Shown here piece after piece: positions 1 to 6,291 of a stretch of 12,691 bases of DNA (the stretch's first letter is position 1; every line of letters begins with the position of its first letter). The stretch covers positions 1-12,691 of the forward strand of contig DATDRS010000298.1 in NCBI GenBank assembly GCA_035291605.1, written 5' to 3'. The notes under the pieces are model-generated. The model saw only the letters and a list, made by a program, of their open reading frames with translations, ran no database searches and had not been told where the DNA came from. This DNA is from DATDRS01 sp035291605. Lineage in GTDB: Bacteria > Chloroflexota > Anaerolineae > Anaerolineales > UBA6663. Position numbers and translations under genes: made by a program.

Positions 1-84
1 CATGATGATGTGCATGGCCTCCTGCGCCTCAGCGGCGGTGAGGTCTTCGCGCTTCAGCGCCTTGGCGATGTAGAGTTTGAGCAT
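1..84 (-). CDS. trpD: Anthranilate phosphoribosyltransferase, N-terminal fragment (runs off the window)
   Basis: The 28 codons visible read MLKLYIAKALKREDLTAAEA, then QEAMHIIM. This is the helical N-terminus typical of TrpD, with the 'L..REDL...EA..AM..IM' pattern that precedes the glycine-rich phosphoribosyl-binding region. TrpD transfers the phosphoribosyl group of PRPP to anthranilate, the second step of tryptophan synthesis, in the cytoplasm. The ATG is preceded by a good GGAGG ribosome binding site five bases upstream. It starts 19 nt after the trpS stop codon on the same strand, so it is very likely co-transcribed with trpS and under the same T-box. The catalytic part lies outside the window, so the call rests on the N-terminus plus the trp context. 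Another protein with a TrpD-like N-terminal domain (for example a thymidine phosphorylase-like protein) is the main alternative. Confidence 0.75.
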   Translation of the reverse strand, partial: MLKLYIAKALKREDLTAAEAQEAMHIIM

Positions 85-103
85 CGTGGCCTCCATAGAG
101 TGA

Positions 104-1183
104 TTAAAGATGGGTCTCCAGAAAGTTCTGCTGCGAAACAACCGTATCTTGAGATAACTCCTGCGTGTAGCTCAAGCCGGTCGCCTCGCGCACCAGGCGC
201 ATCGTCTCTTTGGCCTCGGCCTGCATGCGGCGGATGCCGTTGGCGAGCGCATCCTGCACGACGAGCGGATGGGCGAGGTAGTAGGCGCGGCGCTCACGGA
301 TCGGGTCAAGGAAAGCGTTCAGCGCCTGGGCCAGGCGGGCCTTCACTTCCACGTCTCCCACACGGCCCGCGCGATAGCGTTCTTTCAAATCGGCGACCTC
401 GTCTTTATCCGCATTGAACGCGTCGTGATAGATGAACACGGGATTCCCCTCGACCGTCCCCGGATCGGTGGCGCGGAGCCGCCTGGGGTCGGTATACATG
501 GTTTCGACTTTGGCTTCGACAGTTTCGGCGTCGTCCGAGAGGAAGATGGCGTTGTTCAGCGATTTGCTCATCCGAGCCTGTCCATCCGTGCCGACGAGCG
601 TAGGGACATCGCCGATGAGCGCTTCGGGTTCAGGAAAGACGGGACCATAGAGTTGATTGAAGCGGCGGGCAATTTCACGCGTGACTTCGATGTGGGCCTG
701 ATTGTCTTTGCCCACCGGGACGAGTTGCGCACGCGGCAGCAGAATGTCCGCGGCTTGCAAAACCGGGTAGCCGAGCAAGCCGAAGGGCATCGTGTCGAGG
801 TGAGCGTTCCGGGCCATCTCCTTCAGCGAGGGCAGGCGCTCCAGGCGCGGGACGGTGACGAGCATCTCGAAGAGCAGGTTGAGCTCGTACGTCTCCGGGA
901 TAGCCGACTGCACGAAGATGCGGCTGAGCTCCGGGTCAATGCCCACAGCCAGGTAGTCCAGCACCATCTCGCGGATGTAGTTGGGAATCTCGCGGATGAA
1001 ATTGCGCTCAGGCTTCGTCGTGAGCGTGTGCAGATCGGCGATGATGAAGAACGCCTCGTACTCGTGCTGCAGCCGGACGCGGTTCGCCAGGCTGCCCACA
1101 TAGTGGCCGAGGTGCAGCCGGCCCGTGGGGCGGTCTCCGGTGAGGAGACGGGGTTTGGGGGTAGAAGCGGGGATTGTCGCCAT
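104..1183 (-). CDS. trpS: Tryptophanyl-tRNA synthetase
   Basis: This 359-aa class I aminoacyl-tRNA synthetase charges tRNA-Trp with tryptophan in the cytoplasm. The N-terminus carries TGDRPTGRLHLGHYVGSL with the HIGH-type motif HLGH at residues 24-27. The TrpRS signature GYPVLQAADIL lies at about 138-148, and the KMSKS-type loop RMSKS at 204-208. The C-terminal helical part (about 220-359) would bind the tRNA anticodon. The length is slightly above the usual ~330 aa. The ATG has GGAGG five to six bases upstream. A T-box leader with a UGG specifier lies directly upstream, which independently supports the tryptophan assignment. The gene is followed after 19 nt by trpD. Nothing suggests that it is damaged. 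A long open frame on the opposite strand is a shadow of this gene. Confidence 0.97.
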   Translation of the reverse strand: MATIPASTPKPRLLTGDRPTGRLHLGHYVGSLANRVRLQHEYEAFFIIADLHTLTTKPERNFIREIPNYIREMVLDYLAVGIDPELSRIFVQSAIPETYELNLLFEMLVTVPRLERLPSLKEMARNAHLDTMPFGLLGYPVLQAADILLPRAQLVPVGKDNQAHIEVTREIARRFNQLYGPVFPEPEALIGDVPTLVGTDGQARMSKSLNNAIFLSDDAETVEAKVETMYTDPRRLRATDPGTVEGNPVFIYHDAFNADKDEVADLKERYRAGRVGDVEVKARLAQALNAFLDPIRERRAYYLAHPLVVQDALANGIRRMQAEAKETMRLVREATGLSYTQELSQDTVVSQQNFLETHL

Positions 1184-1200
1184 GGGTAGCCTCCAAAGCA

Positions 1201-1236
1201 GTCATCAGTGATCGGTCATCAGCCATCAGTGACCAG
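1201..1236. repeat. Short degenerate ATCAGTGA-type tandem repeat
   Basis: The stretch is built from overlapping copies of GTCATCAGTGATCG, GTCATCAGCC and ATCAGTGACC. Direct and inverted copies of ATCAGTGA/GTCATCAG can fold locally. It sits between the T-box terminator and the trpS ribosome binding site, so it becomes the proximal 5' UTR in read-through transcripts. Short repeats of this look occur between genes in many genomes. Whether this one has a role is unknown. Confidence 0.55.
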
Positions 1237-1242
1237 TAAACG

Positions 1243-1324
1243 AAAAATCCCCTCCGTCCTTTCGGGGGTGATCCGGTTCGCGGCGAAACCGCAATCACCT
1301 ATCCGAAGTCAGGGACGAGAGGGG
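1243..1324 (-). terminator. Rho-independent terminator of the trpS T-box leader
   Basis: On the minus strand CCCCTCTCGTCC (from 1324) can pair with GGACGGAGGGG (to 1249), followed by ATTTTT (1248-1243). Inside the outer stem is a second paired element, GGTGAT with ATCACC around GCGGTTTCGCCGC. It begins immediately after the T-box motif, so its 5' arm would be unavailable when the antiterminator forms on uncharged tRNA. This is the expected geometry for transcriptional T-box control. Confidence 0.85.
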
Positions 1325-1400
1325 ACTCCCGTGGTGCCACCCAGGTTAGGCTGGTCGTTGGCCTCCGTGAGGGCGTTCCATTGAACGCCCTAAGGGGGGA

Positions 1401-1431
1401 AACAAAAACCCCGTTGGTGATAGCAACGGGG
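1401..1431 (-). other. Terminator-like hairpin inside the T-box leader (stem III position)
   Basis: On the minus strand CCCCGTTG (1416-1409 complement region) pairs perfectly with CAACGGGG across a 7-nt loop. TTTTTGTTT follows at once, so the element has the full form of an intrinsic terminator. It occupies the place of T-box stem III, upstream of the antiterminator. A second perfect 9-bp hairpin, AGGGCGTTC/GAACGCCCT (1391-1370), follows. Both are bracketed by complementary AGGCTGGTC (1448-1440) and GACCAGCCT (1356-1348). The pairing is read directly. A terminating or pausing function is inference. Confidence 0.7.
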
Positions 1432-1709
1432 TAGGAAAGGACCAGCCTCACTCTTGCGGGTACGCTCGGATTGGCCCAAAGGGCGCACCGATTAATACCC
1501 TCTGCCTGGATAACGGTCGCAGTTTCCGGCTTGGGCTACTGGCCGGGCAATCACAAGGATTACCTCTGAAGCGTTCGCCCGCGCAACTCTGAGGGCCATT
1601 CGGCTTCCGCGCTTGGGCCTGGCTCACACCATCTGCCGCTCGGCTCTCTGACCATCGCTTTGAAGCGTACTCGTCCTCGTCAACGTCTTTGTGCTATTGG
1701 ATTGTAGTG

Positions 1710-1739
1710 CTTATATCACAAATCGCCTCAACCAGTCAA
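1710..1739 (-). promoter_or_regulatory. Putative sigma-70-type promoter of the trpS-trpD transcript
   Basis: Reading the minus strand, TTGACT (1739-1734) is separated by 18 nt from TATAAG (1715-1710). The predicted start is near 1703, just upstream of the T-box stem I. An alternative -10, TACAAT, lies slightly downstream. The position fits the T-box leader well. Confidence 0.65.
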
Positions 1740-1740
1740 G

Positions 1741-1845
1741 AGGCAAATTTCCAGGATGATCCGCAGGGGCAGTCCCACGAGTCTGCCGCCTCACCTGCCC
1801 ATTGTTACGCAAATTCTAGATTTCAACGAACAGGTGCGACAGCCG
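1741..1845. other. Intergenic tail between the homoserine dehydrogenase gene and the trpS promoter
   Basis: No gene is supported here. Together with the trpS leader it makes a 662-base stretch (1184-1845) without a protein-coding gene. A weak GGCAG/CTGCC inverted repeat is visible, but no T-rich run follows it. No convincing terminator for the dehydrogenase gene was found, so some transcription may run on into the T-box region. Confidence 0.4.
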
Positions 1846-3354
1846 CTAACCGCTCTGGGTTTCAGATTGTGCGATCGTTATGAAATCCGCAAGTGGGCCA
1901 TAAGCAGTGGTCAGTGCATCTGGGTCCTGCTCGCTGAGCGTGAGACCATACAGGGTATCCATCTGGAACTGAATGATGGATGTTGCGCCGCGCACTGAGG
2001 CCAATGGATCGTCGAGCGGCACTTGCTCGGGGCGCACGCTGGCGGTCACGCGCCCATCGTCCATACGCTCGGCTTGGCATACGAGCTTGAAGGGGCGGCC
2101 TTCGGCGCGGGCGGCCTGCACCTTCTCCGGAGTCAGACCCCGAATGCCTTCGCGCTGGATGTCCTGCGGCTTGAGCGGCGCGCCCATCAGCACAGTGGCC
2201 AGGGCTGAGACTTTTACCGTCGCGTCCCAGCCATCCACGTCGAAGCTCGGGTCAGTCTCGGCGATGCCCAGATCCTGCGCTTTCTTCACGGCCTGGTCAA
2301 AACTCAGGCCGTTTTCCATCTCAGTGATGATGAGATTGGTCGTAGAGTTGAGGAGGCCCCGAAAACGTCTCAGATTCGTAGCGGGTAGCGCCTCCCGAAA
2401 GAGCGAGAAAATAGGCGCGCCGCCCATCACCGTGGCCTCGAATAAGAAACGCTTGCCCTTCGCCATCGCAAGATCACGTAATTCATGGTAGGCGTAAACA
2501 ACTGGCCCTTTATTTGCAGTCACGGTATGCACCCCTAACTCAAGCGCCGTGCGGATATAGTCAATAGCGGGCTGGCCCGTATGCGGGTTCATGGAGGAGT
2601 TTTCAAAGAGCACATCTGCACGCGAGGCTTTTAGCCAATCCTGAAGGGTGGAGGCGGCAATCGGGGATTGGTAATTGCCCGCGAGCAGCGCCTCCACGTC
2701 GAAGCCGTCAGGATTGGAAAGCCAACCCATGCGGCGTGAGGCCACGCCAGTGATTCTCCATTCGATGCCGTATTTCTCGCGCAGTTCGTCGCGTTTGCTT
2801 TTCAGCAGGTCGGCCAGTGCGCGGCCCACGTTGCCGAAGCCGAGGAGAGCGAGGGAGTAGGTCCTGACGTGCGGCGCAGCGCTTTCGCGAGGTTCGGCCG
2901 TCGCGCGTGGGCTTTCTTCCAGTACACGACGGGTGTGGCGGCGAATCTGCTCGGCGGAGGTTTCTAATTTCCGGAGCACGTCCATCGCCACGCCTTTGTC
3001 TTGGCGCACTAACCCGAGGAGGAGATGCTCTGTACCGATGTAGTGGTGCCCCATGCGGCGGGCTTCGTCTACAGCGAATCCCAGCGCCATTCGGGTGTCG
3101 GGTGAAAGGTCCATCCCCGTGGGTTCCGTGGCCGTGGCCGCTGAGGTCTGGCGCCTGACTATTTCTCGCACGCGCGATAACTCCAGGCCCAACTCGCGCA
3201 GCACACGTCCCGCTACGCCGCCCCCCTCGCGCATCAGACCTAACAACAGGTGCTCGGTCCCAATGTGACCGTGGCGCATGCGCTCAGCTTCTTCCTGCGC
3301 GAAGGCGAGCACCTGCCGGGCATGCCGGGTGAAGCGTTCTAGTTTACTGCTCAT
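1846..3354 (-). CDS. Homoserine dehydrogenase fused to an N-terminal pair of ClpC-type Clp_N repeats
   Basis: The protein has 502 aa from the ATG at 3354, which has GAGG about eight bases upstream. An in-frame GTG at 3378 would add eight residues but looks less likely. Residues 5-69 and 83-147 are two Clp_N repeats with the hallmark HIGTEHLLLGL and YIGTEHLLLGL. The Glu residues E34 and E109 match those that bind phosphoarginine in Bacillus ClpC. No AAA+ domain follows. After a short Ala/Pro/Arg linker (148-164) comes a homoserine dehydrogenase. It has the nucleotide-binding GFGNVGRA (172-179), VTANKGP (278-284), GLLNSTTN (333-340) and a DVDGWDATVK segment. In that segment D377 and K381 match the catalytic Asp and Lys of the family. 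Homoserine dehydrogenase reduces aspartate semialdehyde to homoserine, leading to Thr and Met. There is no C-terminal ACT domain, so classical threonine feedback is not expected. A role for the Clp_N part in proteolytic control or partner binding is inference. Confidence 0.9.
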   Translation of the reverse strand: MSSKLERFTRHARQVLAFAQEEAERMRHGHIGTEHLLLGLMREGGGVAGRVLRELGLELSRVREIVRRQTSAATATEPTGMDLSPDTRMALGFAVDEARRMGHHYIGTEHLLLGLVRQDKGVAMDVLRKLETSAEQIRRHTRRVLEESPRATAEPRESAAPHVRTYSLALLGFGNVGRALADLLKSKRDELREKYGIEWRITGVASRRMGWLSNPDGFDVEALLAGNYQSPIAASTLQDWLKASRADVLFENSSMNPHTGQPAIDYIRTALELGVHTVTANKGPVVYAYHELRDLAMAKGKRFLFEATVMGGAPIFSLFREALPATNLRRFRGLLNSTTNLIITEMENGLSFDQAVKKAQDLGIAETDPSFDVDGWDATVKVSALATVLMGAPLKPQDIQREGIRGLTPEKVQAARAEGRPFKLVCQAERMDDGRVTASVRPEQVPLDDPLASVRGATSIIQFQMDTLYGLTLSEQDPDALTTAYGPLADFITIAQSETQSG

Positions 3355-3393
3355 GGTTCTGTCCTCGGGCTGTCGCACTGATGTGACGAGGCG

Positions 3394-3402
3394 ATTATAT
3401 CA
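3394..3402 (-). promoter_or_regulatory. Putative extended -10 promoter of the Clp_N-homoserine dehydrogenase gene
   Basis: The minus strand reads TGATATAAT (3402-3394), a perfect TATAAT box with the TGn extension. No good -35 hexamer is seen at 16-18 nt, which the extended -10 could compensate for. The predicted start is about 30-35 nt upstream of the ATG. Confidence 0.55.
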
Positions 3403-3468
3403 TCTTGAGGGCGACCGGCATCCGGCAACCCGACAAGGCTAAAACCAATCTGCAGTTCCCGCTGCCGA

Positions 3469-3494
3469 TTGACGCAGACGACTCGGCATATAAT
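3469..3494 (+). promoter_or_regulatory. Putative promoter of the MalT/LuxR-type regulator, ending 7 nt before its ATG
   Basis: TTGACG (3469-3474) and TATAAT (3489-3494) are separated by only 14 nt, shorter than the optimum. The predicted transcription start falls on or next to the ATG at 3502, so the mRNA would be leaderless or nearly so. It lies back to back with the minus-strand promoter, about 90 bp away. Short spacing often goes with activator-dependent or weak promoters; that is inference. Confidence 0.45.
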
Positions 3495-3501
3495 AGGTGC
3501 G

Positions 3502-6171
3502 ATGTCTACGCCTATTCCGCTGTTGGCAACCAAGCTCCGCATCCCGCCGACAGGTTCGACCCTGATCCCCCGGCCCCAGCTGCTCGAAAAGCTGAATGAA
3601 GGGCTGCGGCTGGGCCGGCGCATGACGCTCATTTCTGCACCAGCCGGTTATGGCAAGACGACACTGTTGAGTTACTGGGTGCATCACTGTCAACGGGCTG
3701 TCGCCTGGCTTTCGCTAGATGAAGAAGACAGCGACCCGGCCCGCTTTCTGGCGTACCTCGTCGCCGCGCTCCGCCAGATTGAAGTGGTCGCGGGGGACAC
3801 CGTATCGGCCAGCCTGGCCACACTCCAGCCATTTTCTGCTCAAGCCGTACTTCCGACTCTGATCAATGCGATAGCAACCGGCGGGCGGGTGTTTGTGCTG
3901 ATACTCGACGATTATCACTTGATTCAGGCCTCCCCGGTTCACGACGCCCTCACCTATCTGCTCGATCACCAGCCGCCGCAGGTGCATCTCGTCATTGCCT
4001 CCCGGGCCGACCCGCCCCTGCCTCTGGCCCGGCTGAGGGCGCGCGGGCAACTTGCCGAACTGCGCCAGAGCGATCTGCGCTTCACGCCTGACGAAACGAC
4101 CGCCTTCCTGAATCAGGTGATGGGGTTGGGGCTGGAAGCCGGTGACGTCGCCGTGCTGGCGTCGCGTACCGAGGGTTGGATCGCCGGTCTCCACCTGGCG
4201 GCGACTTCCATACAAGCTCGCGGCGACGCGCATCGGTTCATTCAAGACTTCAAAGGCAGCAACCGTTACATTCTGGATTACCTCATCGAGGAAGTTCTCC
4301 GGCGCCAATCGCAAAACGTCCAGGCCTTTCTGCTTCAGACTTCCATTCTGGATCGCTTGACCGGCTCTCTGTGCGACGCAGTCACAGAACAGGGCGGCGG
4401 GCAGGCCATGCTCGAGAGGCTGGAACGTGCCAACTTGTTCATCGTTCCCCTCGACGACGAGCGAACGTGGTATCGCTATCACCGCCTCTTCGCCGATCTG
4501 CTTCTGAAGCGGCTCGGCGAGACTCACCCCGAACTTGCGCCAACCCTTCACCAGCGGGCCAGCGCGTGGCACGAGCAGAACGGGTTGATGGCTGAGGCGA
4601 TTGACCACGCGCTGGCGGCGAAGGACTTCGAGCGGGCGGCGGGACTGATCGAACGTATCGCCGAAGCGACGTTGATGCGCAGCGAATCCGCAACGCTCCT
4701 CAAATGGATCAATGCTTTGCCAGAGGCGCACGTGCGCGCCCAGCCATCACTTTGCGTTTATCACGCCTGGGTGCTGTTATTGGGCGGCTCCCCATTGGAA
4801 GCGGTCGAGGCGCGGCTGGAACAGGCGGAGGGACAACCTACCCTTCTTACCTTGCCGCTACGGGCTTTGGTGGCGAATTACCGGGGCGATGTTACCGGCG
4901 CCATCGAGCTTTCGCAGCGCGCGCTGGAACAATTGCCTGAGACCGAAGCGCTCATGCGGGGACTGGCTGCGCTGAATCTGGCTGCTGCTTATCACACCCA
5001 AGGCGACCTTGCCGCGAGCCAGCGGGTATTGCAGGAGGCGGCATTGGGCAGCCATCAGACGGGCAACGTGATGATGGCGGTGGCCGTGTTGTGTTATCGG
5101 GCTGAGCTTTGCCGCCGAGAGGGGAAGCTTCGACAAGCACGGTCGCTTTATCAACAAGCGGTCGATTTGGCAACGGAGAAGAGGGGAGACCGCTTACCCA
5201 TTGCGGGCCGAGCCTTAATCGGGTTGGCCGAGATGGCGCGGGAATGGAATGAACTCGACACAGCCACACATTGCATTTTCGAAGGGATAGAGCTCGCCGG
5301 GCGCTGGGCGCAGGCGGATGCTCTGGGGGCCCATCTCGCGCTGGCGCGGATCAGGCAGGCGCAGGGAGATTGGGACGGCGTCCACGAGGCGCTTCAGGCG
5401 ATGCGGCAGGTGGCGATGGAGTTCAAAGCCACCGAGGCAGATGATCGCCTGGTGGATATGGCCGAGGCGTGGATGCAGATTGCGCAAGGGAATCTTGACG
5501 GTCCGCGACGCTGGGCCGAGCGGTATGGCCTAACTGGAACCGTTGATCCCATGACACTCGAGAAGGACGACGACCTCATCGTTCGCCGTCTTCGCAAGTA
5601 CGAGTATGCCATCTTGGCGCGCTTATGGATGGCCGAAGGCTGCCCGGCCGAGGCTTTGGCCTTGCTGGAGTCGGCGCTGCCCATTGCTGAGAAGATGAAG
5701 CGGATCGGGTTGGTGATCGAGTATGAAATCCTTATCGCGTTAGCCGCGCAGGCGCTCGGCCAGACCGGAAAGGCTATGCAGGCGTTGGAACGCGCGATGA
5801 CCCTGGCCGAGCCGGAAGGTTTCGTGCGCATCTTCGTGGATGAAGGGAAGCCAATGGCGCGCTTGCTGTACGAAGCGGCGTCACAGCGAACAAAGCCCGA
5901 ATACGCGGGACGGTTGCTGGCGGCGTTCCCGATCGCCACACCGTCCCGGCCAAAGCACGCTGAAATGATTGAGCCTCTCAGCGCGCGTGAGCTAGAAGTG
6001 CTCCGGCTGATCGCCGAGGGGCTGTCTAACGAAGAAATCGCGCAACGGCTCGTGCTCTCACTGCCCACCGTCAAGTGGCACACCGGCAACATCTACGGCA
6101 AGTTGAGCGTTAAAAATCGGACTGAGGCGGTCGCCAAAGCCCGAAGCCTGGGGCTTCTCCCGCTCGCCTGA
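3502..6171 (+). CDS. MalT/LuxR-family ATP-dependent transcriptional regulator (STAND type)
   Basis: The regulator has 889 aa from the ATG at 3502. A TTG at 3469 would add 11 residues but overlaps the promoter. The N-terminus TKLRIPP...LIPRPQL is typical of MalT-like proteins. Walker A APAGYGKTT lies at about 46-54, WLSLDEEDSDPARF at about 69-82 and Walker B LILDDYH near 133-139. A long helical-repeat (TPR/MalT sensor-like) region fills about 330-790. The last ~64 residues are a GerE/LuxR helix-turn-helix starting LSARELEVLRLIAEGLSNEE. Such proteins bind ATP and an inducer, oligomerise and activate promoters; the inducer here is unknown. The gene diverges from the homoserine dehydrogenase gene and lies 120 nt upstream of the methyltransferase operon on the same strand, so that operon is the likely target. 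No terminator is evident after the stop codon, so read-through is possible. Confidence 0.92.
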   Translation: MSTPIPLLATKLRIPPTGSTLIPRPQLLEKLNEGLRLGRRMTLISAPAGYGKTTLLSYWVHHCQRAVAWLSLDEEDSDPARFLAYLVAALRQIEVVAGDTVSASLATLQPFSAQAVLPTLINAIATGGRVFVLILDDYHLIQASPVHDALTYLLDHQPPQVHLVIASRADPPLPLARLRARGQLAELRQSDLRFTPDETTAFLNQVMGLGLEAGDVAVLASRTEGWIAGLHLAATSIQARGDAHRFIQDFKGSNRYILDYLIEEVLRRQSQNVQAFLLQTSILDRLTGSLCDAVTEQGGGQAMLERLERANLFIVPLDDERTWYRYHRLFADLLLKRLGETHPELAPTLHQRASAWHEQNGLMAEAIDHALAAKDFERAAGLIERIAEATLMRSESATLLKWINALPEAHVRAQPSLCVYHAWVLLLGGSPLEAVEARLEQAEGQPTLLTLPLRALVANYRGDVTGAIELSQRALEQLPETEALMRGLAALNLAAAYHTQGDLAASQRVLQEAALGSHQTGNVMMAVAVLCYRAELCRREGKLRQARSLYQQAVDLATEKRGDRLPIAGRALIGLAEMAREWNELDTATHCIFEGIELAGRWAQADALGAHLALARIRQAQGDWDGVHEALQAMRQVAMEFKATEADDRLVDMAEAWMQIAQGNLDGPRRWAERYGLTGTVDPMTLEKDDDLIVRRLRKYEYAILARLWMAEGCPAEALALLESALPIAEKMKRIGLVIEYEILIALAAQALGQTGKAMQALERAMTLAEPEGFVRIFVDEGKPMARLLYEAASQRTKPEYAGRLLAAFPIATPSRPKHAEMIEPLSARELEVLRLIAEGLSNEEIAQRLVLSLPTVKWHTGNIYGKLSVKNRTEAVAKARSLGLLPLA

Positions 6172-6291
6172 GCCTTTCCCCTTGCACTATAACCACAACC
6201 CCATACTCGAACCATACTTTCGCCTGGTTTCAGCCCGCCTTGCCTGGTAGTAAAGTGTAAGCAGTCGCTCTCAAGAGTGAAGGCTGATCCG

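Larger units (their letters stand above)
1243..1703 (-). promoter_or_regulatory. T-box riboswitch (tRNA-Trp responsive) controlling trpS-trpD
   Basis: The leader shows the T-box elements in order on the minus strand. The AGTA motif of the specifier loop is at 1671-1668, the GA motif AGAGAG at about 1649-1644, and the distal loop GGTGTGAGCC at 1630-1621. A TGG triplet lies in GAATGGC, with TGG at 1598-1596. The helix GAGG (1678-1675) with CCTC (1594-1591) closes an internal loop that places AGTA opposite the TGG, as in known specifier loops. The T-box sequence TGGGTGGCACCACGGG lies at 1343-1328. Its UGGC bulge (1339-1336) complements GCCA, which fits the G73 discriminator of bacterial tRNA-Trp. 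The terminator follows. From a start near 1703 to the trpS ATG is about 520 nt, longer than usual. The extra length holds further hairpins listed separately. Known T-box logic predicts read-through when tRNA-Trp is uncharged. Confidence 0.93.

Noticed and set aside
269..1189. 306-aa open frame on the plus strand across trpS
   Set aside because: It is antisense to a complete trpS, and the product has low-complexity, shadow-like composition with no recognisable motif.
1370..1391. Hairpin considered as a separate small RNA or attachment site
   Set aside because: It lies inside the T-box leader with no promoter of its own and is better explained as part of the leader fold.
3715..4731. 338-aa open frame on the minus strand across the regulator gene
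   Set aside because: It is antisense to the ATP-binding domain of a regulator with intact motifs and has no recognisable features of its own.
6172..6291. Promoter or terminator between the regulator gene and the methyltransferase operon
   Set aside because: Hexamers such as TTGCAC and TTGCCT occur, but none is paired with a convincing -10 at normal spacing, and no hairpin followed by a T-run is present.
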